NCBI GenBank assembly: GCA_039916225.1
Contig: JBDSLU010000492.1
Coordinates: forward strand, 1 to 35,873
DNA: 35,873 bases
Source of the DNA: JBDSLU01 sp039916225
GTDB taxonomy: Bacteria; Acidobacteriota; Vicinamibacteria; Vicinamibacterales; Vicinamibacteraceae
Direction of reading: 5' to 3'
Shown here: positions 1 through 5,584 of the stretch, in pieces
Numbering within the stretch: the stretch's first letter is position 1
Layout: each line of letters begins with the position of its first letter
The notes under the pieces: model-generated
Databases searched by the model: none
Told to the model about the DNA's origin: nothing
Seen by the model: the letters and a program-made list of their open reading frames with translations, nothing else
Made by a program: the position numbers and the translations under genes

Positions 1-1
1 G

Positions 2-163
2 AGTCGCGGCGTGTCGATGGAGGAGGAGGCCCGTCAGACCCTCCAGCAGCAGTTCCGCTCGCGCGCGGACATCCTGCAAGGCATCGCGGCCCGCTGGAAG
101 CCGCGTGGCCCTTCGGCTCGGGCCGTGAAGGCCTGGATCGACGTTGGACGCGAACGGGGCTGA
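2..163 (+). CDS. FitA/VapB-type antitoxin, C-terminal part (5' end outside window)
   Basis: Open frame entering from the left edge and ending in TGA at 161-163; 53 codons are visible. Near its start it reads RGVSMEEEARQTL, which matches the GRSMEEEAR signature following the ribbon-helix-helix of FitA/VapB-like antitoxins. The rest is the short C-terminal tail that in this family wraps the PIN toxin. The stop lies 4 nt before the ATG of the PIN gene at 168, the usual antitoxin-toxin order and spacing, so the two are probably co-transcribed and autoregulated by the complex. The DNA-binding N-terminus lies outside the window and cannot be assessed. Role by family knowledge: neutralise the PIN ribonuclease and repress the operon. 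Confidence 0.72.
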   Translation, partial: SRGVSMEEEARQTLQQQFRSRADILQGIAARWKPRGPSARAVKAWIDVGRERG

Positions 164-167
164 CGCC

Positions 168-575
168 ATGGTCGTCGATACCATGGTGTTTGCGTATTCC
201 CTCTTGGGGGTGCCGCAGTTCCGGGAGGAAGCGTCCGCTGTCTTGGCCCGGGTCGACCGGGTGGAGGTGCCGGACATTCTGCATGCCGAACTCGCCAATG
301 TCGCCTGGCAGGGTGTTCGTGCCGGTCATGTCGACGCGAGCGACGCTTTGGACATGCTCGACGCCGCCGCCGGTCTGATCGACGAAGCGACGGCGTCAAC
401 GGCTCTCTGGCACCACGCGCTGATGCTGTCCGTGGATCGCAATCATCCGGTCTACGACACGCTGTTCGTGGCGCTGGCCGCCGCGAAGGCGACACGCGTC
501 GTCACGTACGACCCGCGGATGCGGCGACGCTTCCCCGAGTGGACCGTCAGCCCCGTCGACTTCCTCTCCGCCTAG
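168..575 (+). CDS. PIN-domain ribonuclease toxin (VapC/FitB-like)
   Basis: A 135-aa protein, normal length for a VapC-type toxin. It opens with MVVDTMVFAY, with the first acidic residue at D4. Further acidic residues fit the PIN metal site: E41 in HAELANVAW, D97 in VYDTLFVALA and D115 in VVTYDPRM. VapC family members cleave tRNA or rRNA when the antitoxin is lost; the actual target here is unknown. The frame is open back to an ATG at 144, but that start would overlap the antitoxin and precede the conserved MVVDT start, so 168 is preferred. The SD is weak (ACGGGG), consistent with translation coupled to the antitoxin gene 4 nt upstream. It converges on the Uma2 gene with a 39-nt gap. Confidence 0.85.
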   Translation: MVVDTMVFAYSLLGVPQFREEASAVLARVDRVEVPDILHAELANVAWQGVRAGHVDASDALDMLDAAAGLIDEATASTALWHHALMLSVDRNHPVYDTLFVALAAAKATRVVTYDPRMRRRFPEWTVSPVDFLSA

Positions 576-614
576 TCTGGTGCCGATCTCCAGCCTGGTG
601 GAGTAGCGCACCTT

Positions 615-1166
615 TCAGGGCATCCAGAGGCGAGCGAGATCGAGTGAAAGACCTGGCGGGTGCGCGAGTGCGACCCTTTCCTGCCCGCTGACCGCCGCCG
701 TCAGCGCATAGCGCCCCTCGCCCAGCTCGAAGCACTCCATGGTCCGGGCGACCGGGTCGACCAGCCAGAAGTGAGCGACGCCATTCGCGGCATACCGTCG
801 CGCCTTTATCTCGCGGTCGAGACTTGGCCGGGTTGGTGACACGACCTCGACCAGCAGCGTCGGCGCGCCTTCGATGCCGCGACTGGACACCTGGCTGCGA
901 TGCGCCACGACGGCGTCCGGTTGGACGATCTCGGCGGCGTTCAAAATGACATCGATCGGCGAGACGAACGCGATCGCGTCGTCGCCGAAAGCCGCCAGGT
1001 TGTCTTCGAGGAAGCGGCCCAGCCGCAGGACCGCGAACTGGTGAGCGGGGGAGGGTGCGGGCGTCACGAACACCTCGCCGTCGAGGAACTCCCAGCGCTG
1101 TCCGTCGGCGGGGATCTCCGCATACGCCGCGTAGCTCAGGGTGGTCGAGGCCAGGGGATCGGACAC
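615..1166 (-). CDS. Uma2-family (DUF820) putative PD-(D/E)XK endonuclease
   Basis: A 183-aa protein with the Uma2/DUF820 layout. An N-terminal YAEIPADGQRWEFLDGEVF segment precedes a nuclease core holding the acidic residue of IVQPDAVV, the E of LLVEVVSP and the lysine of DREIKARRYAANGV, followed by the HFWLVDP strand. These fit the restriction-endonuclease-like fold. Family members are abundant in cyanobacteria and Acidobacteria and lack a firm biological role. The GTG start at 1166 has an SD (GGGAGGG) ending about 6 nt upstream. The first roughly 27 nt of the gene and its leader are nearly repeated at the start of an unrelated gene near 8819 (see findings). No partner gene is evident. Confidence 0.85.
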   Translation of the reverse strand: MSDPLASTTLSYAAYAEIPADGQRWEFLDGEVFVTPAPSPAHQFAVLRLGRFLEDNLAAFGDDAIAFVSPIDVILNAAEIVQPDAVVAHRSQVSSRGIEGAPTLLVEVVSPTRPSLDREIKARRYAANGVAHFWLVDPVARTMECFELGEGRYALTAAVSGQERVALAHPPGLSLDLARLWMP

Positions 1167-1357
1167 GTGAGACCCTCCCGCGATCGGCGACAGTGCCGAC
1201 CATCACCATTGTAGCGGTGCCCGTTCGCTACAGCCAGAGCGTCTCCGTCACATCCCCTGCGACCGGCGGGATGCACTACCATCCAGCCACCCCCACGTCC
1301 GACATAGGGAAGCGCGAGTTGGGCTCCTCGCTCAAACGTGCTGTCACGGAGTTGCAT

Positions 1358-1693
1358 ATGACCACCACACACGACCAGGAAGCGATCGTCTATTGGCATC
1401 GCGAGCTGCCGCCACTCGACGCCGAGTTCATGGCGGAACACACCGTCGAGGCGAGCAGCCATCGAGTCGCCGGGACGCTGGCGCATCGTGACGAGCTATG
1501 GGACGAGTGCTACCGGCAGCTCATGGCCAGCACGACGGAGCGCCTGATCGTAGAAGTGGCCCGCCTGGGCGGGCACTACGCGCACGTGCACGAGGAAGCC
1601 ATCAGCCCCAAGCATGACGATGCCGCAGGCGAAGCCTGGTTGCAGGGCCGATTCACCTACCTGTTGTACCGCCGGTTGGCTGGGACTCCGTAG
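1358..1693 (+). CDS. Conserved hypothetical protein (111 aa)
   Basis: I do not recognise a named domain. The ATG at 1358 is chosen because a GGAG sits about 7 nt upstream (CACGGAGTTGCATATG) and the protein from there has the feel of a conserved soluble family. It opens with IVYWHRELPPLDAE, then a charged helix-rich middle, then HVHEEAISPKHDD and an aromatic end (WLQGRFTYLLYRR). It is rich in His, Glu and Arg and has no signal peptide or membrane segment. The frame stays open upstream to about 1055, but that part lies over the start of the divergent Uma2 gene and its composition looks non-coding. It is followed after 134 nt by the cytochrome gene; co-transcription is possible but not shown. 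Confidence 0.65.
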   Translation: MTTTHDQEAIVYWHRELPPLDAEFMAEHTVEASSHRVAGTLAHRDELWDECYRQLMASTTERLIVEVARLGGHYAHVHEEAISPKHDDAAGEAWLQGRFTYLLYRRLAGTP

Positions 1694-1827
1694 AACGTCG
1701 TCGCGAGCAGGACCCCTGTTCAATGGGGGACATCGCCGATGCGCCAGCGAGGCTACGCTCACCGGCGCCGCAGTCCAATGTCCCGGCTCGGCGGGCGCAC
1801 GACCGTCTGCGCCAGAGGAGCTGCGCC

Positions 1828-2259
1828 ATGAACAGAACCCAATCGAGCGTCATCGCCATCGCGATCGCCGGCAGCCTGTGCATGCTGGCGCAGGCCGGCG
1901 CGGCGAGCGCGCAGACGGCGTCGCGGACCGAGTCGGGCGACTCGCTCTACCGGACCTACTGTGCGAGCTGTCACGGGCCGACGGCGACCGGCGATGGCCC
2001 GGTCGCGGCGTTCCTGAAGGTGCCTCCGGCGAACCTCGCCCAGATCGCCAAACGGAACAACGGCGTGTTCCCCTCGGAACGGGTCCATCAGGTCATCGAC
2101 GGCCGCGAGATCGTGAAGACGCACGGCGACTCGCAGATGCCCATCTGGGGCGATGCTTTTTCGAAGACGACGAGCGCGAGCGACGTCGAGTCGGTGACGG
2201 CGAAGATCAAAGCCCTCGTCGAGCACCTCGCCTCGATTCAGGAGAAGGCCGCCAACTAG
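1828..2259 (+). CDS. Secreted mono-heme c-type cytochrome
   Basis: A 143-aa protein with a Sec signal peptide (hydrophobic stretch around residues 7-28, ending GAASAQ). A CASCH heme-attachment motif covers C45-H49, and a QMPIWG motif at about 103-108 supplies a probable distal Met ligand (M104). That is the layout of a small class I cytochrome c exported and matured in the periplasm, where it would shuttle electrons. The start at 1828 is set by an AGAGGAG Shine-Dalgarno about 9 nt upstream; an in-frame ATG at 1723 lies before the signal peptide and is unlikely. No oxidase or dehydrogenase gene is adjacent, so its redox partner is unknown. Confidence 0.88.
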   Translation: MNRTQSSVIAIAIAGSLCMLAQAGAASAQTASRTESGDSLYRTYCASCHGPTATGDGPVAAFLKVPPANLAQIAKRNNGVFPSERVHQVIDGREIVKTHGDSQMPIWGDAFSKTTSASDVESVTAKIKALVEHLASIQEKAAN

Positions 2260-2328
2260 CCGTGAACCCGAATCCATGGCAGACTCACCCCGCGCCGGGT
2301 AGGCCGGTCGCCCACACGGGAGTCGAAC

Positions 2329-2412
2329 ATGAGCACGAACACTCTGCTGATCATCATCGTCCTGGTGCTGCTCCTCGGCGGTGGCGGGTTCTTCTACCGC
2401 GGCCGTCGCTGA
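2329..2412 (+). CDS. 27-aa glycine-rich single-pass membrane peptide, copy 1
   Basis: A very short gene: ATG at 2329 and TGA at 2410-2412. The product begins MSTNTLLIII, continues as one hydrophobic helix into an LLLGGGGFF segment and ends YRGRR. This is the plan of DUF3309-like micro-membrane proteins (hydrophobic helix, glycine run, basic tail). It is recognised as real because a second copy at 8157 keeps the same length, start and end with many silent third-position differences. The leader is shared too (GTAGGCCGGTC, then GGGA, then TCGAAC before ATG). The SD is the weak GGGAG. Function unknown; small membrane peptides of this kind often associate with envelope complexes. Confidence 0.7.
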   Translation: MSTNTLLIIIVLVLLLGGGGFFYRGRR

Positions 2413-2448
2413 ACCGCGCCGGTCTACGCCCGAGCAATATCTGACGGA

Positions 2449-2503
2449 GGCTTGGGGAGGAAGCGTAAAGGCGTTCATGCCGCCGCCGCTTCCTCCCCAA
2501 GCC
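2449..2503. terminator. Perfect 17-bp stem-loop between convergent features
   Basis: Left arm GGCTTGGGGAGGAAGCG (2449-2465) and right arm CGCTTCCTCCCCAAGCC (2487-2503) are exact inverse complements around a 21-nt loop. It sits between the 27-aa peptide gene and the oppositely oriented GH13 remnant, 36 nt after the peptide stop. Location fits a bidirectional terminator, but there is no T-run on either strand and the loop is long, so it could also be an mRNA 3'-end stabiliser or a trace of a rearrangement. Confidence 0.5.
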
Positions 2504-2505
2504 AC

Positions 2506-2803
2506 TCACTGCCTGGCGAACACCACGAACCCCGCTGCCGGAACCACGACATTCAGGCGTCCGCCGTGGCTGCTGACCACCGCGCCGAGGTTGCCGACGT
2601 TCTGCCCGCCGTAGCTGGCGCTGTCGCTGTTGAACAGCTCCTTCCAGCCGGCGTCAGGGATGCCGGTCAGGTCCTTCTCGATCACATAGCCATCGGCGAA
2701 CGCCGTGTTGTTGAAGCTGGCGACGACGATGATCTCGTCATTGCGGAAGTCGTAGTGGTTGTAAACGACGTCCTGAATCACGGCGATGCCGCGGCGGTGG
2801 CAC
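2506..2803 (-). pseudogene. GH13 branching-enzyme remnant (internal-deletion copy)
   Basis: This piece is almost identical to two separated parts of the intact gene at 5585-7999. 2506-2743 matches the last part of that gene (to 5822), and 2744-2803 matches 6807 onward (to about 6866). The 984 bp between these points (328 codons, a multiple of three) are missing, so frame is kept across the junction: catalytic-region-I residues DVVYNHYDFR run straight into the C-terminal NDEIIVVASFNN strand. The catalytic nucleophile, acid/base and HESHDE motifs are lost. Homology stops abruptly near 2803 and no start codon or SD is evident. It cannot be an active glycosidase. An in-frame ATG at 2781 leaves 91 codons, but nothing suggests it is translated. 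Confidence 0.88.
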
Positions 2804-2930
2804 GCGGTCGAATTCGCGGGCGCGCCTCCCGTGGTTGCGGCCTACAGCGCGGGCGAAGCGGCTCGGGGCCGGTAGCGATCGGCAAACGGGACGCAGACGC
2901 AGGTTCGGCCCAGGGTGCGTCCAGCTATGG

Positions 2931-3191
2931 TCAGCCGATGACGAGACGGCGCTCGGCGTGAACGTCCGGCCGCTCGACTTCGATCAGGGCGGCCAGGCGG
3001 TCCAGCATGGCGCGGACGTCGACGTCGTCGTCCATGCGGGCGTAGGCCATCCGCGCGATGTCGGGGTCACGGCTGTCACGCTTCAACGGGCCGGCGGCCG
3101 TCACGCCCTCCCACGACCGCACCTGTTCCAGCGTGCGCTCGCGCGCTTCAGTCGGGACGCCCGGCCGGAAGCTGAAAGACAGCGACTTCAC
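2931..3191 (-). CDS. Small unknown protein after the S8 peptidase pseudogene
   Basis: An 86-aa protein with a GTG start at 3191 (KSLSFSFRPG follows). It alternates hydrophobic strands and charged helices: a beta strand, a helix with EARERTLEQVRSWEGV, then MAYARMDDDVDVRAMLDRLAALIEVE. The pattern of two strands and two helices with a repeated V-x-x-hydrophobic rhythm resembles an I9-propeptide/inhibitor-like ferredoxin fold, which would suit a detached subtilisin chaperone or inhibitor. That is inference from pattern and position only. It starts 15 nt after the last stop of the S8 remnant, the same spacing as between the S8 start and the gene before it, so the three form one operon. Unlike the peptidase, its frame is intact. 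The SD is poor. Confidence 0.6.
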   Translation of the reverse strand: MKSLSFSFRPGVPTEARERTLEQVRSWEGVTAAGPLKRDSRDPDIARMAYARMDDDVDVRAMLDRLAALIEVERPDVHAERRLVIG

Positions 3192-3206
3192 ATAGCCAAA
3201 GTAGCA

Positions 3207-3987
3207 CTAGGCCAATAGACGCCGCAAGTTGAGGCGGCCGAAGCCGTAATCGGGGTGGAAGGGCTTCCCGCCCATGCGAGCACGCCCGGAATGGCGGCGG
3301 GATAGGACGTCGGGCTGCCCTGCTCGCGCTCGTTGCCCATGGCCGCTACCACCACGCTGCCCTTGCGGGTCAGCTTCTCGAAGAGGGCCGACTCCTGCGC
3401 GTCGGGTGCGGCTGGTCCACCGATGCTCAGGTTGACCACGTCGATGTCCTCGTCGATGCAGTCGGCGAGCGCGCGCAGGTACATGATGGGATCCACGACG
3501 TACTGGAACCCGTCGTCCCACGAATGGCGAGCCGCGGCGCCGGCTACACCTGCAGGCCGGTGTCGAGGACCGCCACCTTGACGGCATCCGCGTCGACGAA
3601 CCCGCGGTCGCGCCGGGCTTCGGGCCACTCGATGGCCTTGAGGTTCCACATCGTGGAGGCCGGCGGTGGCGTCGCCGGCCGGCGCGCGGCGGGGCGCGCC
3701 AGCAGATAGCGTACGGGCACGCGCGATGCGAACTCGACGTAGGGGTCGGCTGCGAGTGATTTGTGCAGCTCGTCGATGTCGGCGTCGCGCTCGAGCTCGA
3801 CCAGCGAAGGCTGCTGCCGCAGCCGTGCCCCCCGGTACAGAGAACGAGCTCATCGCGCGCGTGAGCACTTGCGCCCGAGCCAAGTCGTTGCGCACCTCCA
3901 CGATGAGCATGCCGCGGTGGTATTTTGGCAGGGGGAAGGTCGAGAACGTCGGGCCAGCCACGAGATCCGCACGCCGAAGCGAGGCAT
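3207..3987 (-). pseudogene. Decayed subtilisin-like (S8) serine peptidase
   Basis: An ATG at 3987 with a good SD (AAGGAG, 8 nt) opens MPRFGVRISWLA, after which coding passes between frames. About 37 codons (FSTFPLPKYHRGMLIVEV) are in a second frame. The text then returns to the first frame (LVELERDADIDELHKSL) through the catalytic-Asp motif VAVLDTG and hits TAG at 3544-3546. S8-like sequence resumes in another frame (FQYVVDPIMYL, DVVNLSIGGP, VVVAAMGNE, SYPAAIPGVLAWAG) and ends in the third frame as HPDYGFGRLNLRRLLA. The His block (HGTHVAG type) and the Ser block (GTSMA type) are both absent, so besides frameshifts there were at least two real deletions. This cannot be sequencing error alone. 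It originally stood in an operon with 4003-5157 upstream and 2931-3191 downstream. Confidence 0.88.
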
Positions 3988-4002
3988 GGGAGCTCCTTGA
4001 CG

Positions 4003-5157
4003 TCAGATCAGGGCGTAGCCGAGGTCGAATCCGGGCGTGGTGCGCTCTTGGCGCACGAGGATCTCGTGGATGTCCACGGGGTGCGTCCCGCCGGTGACGA
4101 CGTGCTTGAACAGATCGCGGGCATGGCCCCAGAACGTGCCGCTTTCGTCGATGTCGGCATCGAGGAGCACTGCGTCTGGCCCGCCCAGCTCGATGATCGT
4201 GAGCTGGTAATTGCCCTGGTCGTGGCTCGACTTGATGCTGAACATCTTCCGGATCCGCGGTTGCAGCGCGGCCGGCACGTTCTTGCGGTGGAGGCTGGAG
4301 TCTGCGGGTTCGAAGTCGTCCTTGAAGTGCTCGATGCTGTCGAGCACCTCCCGCACCACCCGGGCCATCTCTGGCTCCACGTAGGCTAGAACGCGCTCTT
4401 TGTCGATGGCGATGACCTTCTGGACGAACGAGAACCATGGCTCGGCGCCGGCGATCGGCGGGCCGGCGGTCCGCAGCCGGTAGTAGATGTTCAGAAGCGC
4501 GGTCTTGGCGAGGACGGCCTTCCTGTCGGCCTTGAGGTCGGCTACCGCGTCGTAGGCGGCGTCGGCGAAGGACGGGAGGGTGCGGTCGGTATCGAGAAGC
4601 GCGATGTCCTCCGACCCGCGGAGAACCTCTCGCAGGCGCTCGAACAGGTCGGACAGGGAGGCCCAGGGCGTGAACCTGGGACGCCACTCGTCCGGCTCCC
4701 GCAGCAGCGAGCCGTCGAACGCGTGCGACGAGCCTGTGGCCGTCATGAACACCGGTGAGCGTGCGAACCGGTAGCGCTGCAGGTCCAATTCGCACAGCGT
4801 CGAGTCGCGGTCGGCGGCAATCGCGAAGCGGACAGCCGCGCCCCGAAGCTCGACGCGGCCCTGCTCGGCGACCTGGTGCCCGCCGCTCAGCCGCTTGAAC
4901 GTGAAGATGCCGAGGGGATCGCGCACGAGATCGCCTTGGACGTTACGCAGCTTGAACGTGACGCCTACGGTGTCCGGCGCGACGGCGGCAGCTGTCGCCG
5001 CACGAGCCGTGGCCTTGGTGGGCGACAGGCGAGCCCTGCGGAGGGGCGCCAACTCGTTGGTCGTGCGAAGGCGCCGTGGTGAGGCCGCTGTTCGGGAGCG
5101 ACGGCCGGCTGCCGCCGTGGAGCCCTTAGGCTTCTTACCCGCGCGCTGCTTGGCCAT
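4003..5157 (-). CDS. Unknown 384-aa protein, first gene of the S8 operon
   Basis: Not recognised. From the ATG at 5157 the protein starts with a basic, low-complexity N-terminus (MAKQRAGKKPKG, to about residue 75). A beta-rich module follows (about 85-185, beginning VGVTFKLRNVQGDLVRDPLG), then a helical linker and a C-terminal alpha/beta region (about 270-384) with FSIKSSHDQGNYQLTIIEL and DESGTFWGHARDLFKHV. No signal peptide, membrane helix or known catalytic motif is seen. The stop lies 15 nt before the S8 pseudogene start, so it probably served with that peptidase, for example as substrate, adaptor or recognition protein. The reading frame is intact although the peptidase is destroyed. The SD at 5157 is weak, and the frame stays open upstream, so the start is uncertain. 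Confidence 0.62.
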   Translation of the reverse strand: MAKQRAGKKPKGSTAAAGRRSRTAASPRRLRTTNELAPLRRARLSPTKATARAATAAAVAPDTVGVTFKLRNVQGDLVRDPLGIFTFKRLSGGHQVAEQGRVELRGAAVRFAIAADRDSTLCELDLQRYRFARSPVFMTATGSSHAFDGSLLREPDEWRPRFTPWASLSDLFERLREVLRGSEDIALLDTDRTLPSFADAAYDAVADLKADRKAVLAKTALLNIYYRLRTAGPPIAGAEPWFSFVQKVIAIDKERVLAYVEPEMARVVREVLDSIEHFKDDFEPADSSLHRKNVPAALQPRIRKMFSIKSSHDQGNYQLTIIELGGPDAVLLDADIDESGTFWGHARDLFKHVVTGGTHPVDIHEILVRQERTTPGFDLGYALI

Positions 5158-5584
5158 GACCAGGGATAACGCCGGGGCCGTCCATTCCGTACAGCATTGG
5201 GGCACTGGCGCGTCAGCGCGGGCGCGGGGAGGAAGCCTCGGCGGCACGCGGTGGGTACACGTAGACAGGGGTGGGTGGAGCTCACCGGGAAGGTCGTCGC
5301 CACTTGCCGCTCGGCCTGCACGGTGCCTCGCCCGTAGCCGCTGCCCGTGGGTGACACGCACCACACGGTGTGGTCACGCCCCTCATGGTGGTAGCTGACC
5401 TCGACGTCGATCTTGATGCTGCGGCGAGAGAACGCGCGTGCGATAGCCGCGAATCGAGGCAGGGGCCGTGGGCCAACGCCGCATCGCGACGCGCTTCCGC
5501 CACCCACGCCACGCCTCACCCAGAGCAGCACCCCAGGGCGGCCAGCGCCGTCGGACCAAGCAGGTCGAGTAGCATGGGCGACAC
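5158..5584. other. 427-bp stretch without a convincing gene
   Basis: This lies between the start of the unknown gene (5157, minus) and the end of the GH13 gene (5585, minus), so it should hold the promoter of the former. A 15-nt odd palindrome ACCACACGGTGTGGT at 5360-5374 could be an operator, but it is about 200 nt from the start codon. One minus-strand frame reads plausibly protein-like for roughly 45 codons (IKIDVEVSYHHEGRDHTVW and onward) without a credible start or end, and may be a worn gene fragment. Given the decay on both sides this could be another relic. No terminator with a T-run was seen. Confidence 0.4.

Noticed and set aside
5282..5512. Minus-strand frame with protein-like text (IKIDVEVSYHHEGRDHTVW)
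   Set aside because: No SD and no family match. Recorded only as a possible relic within the 5158-5584 gap.
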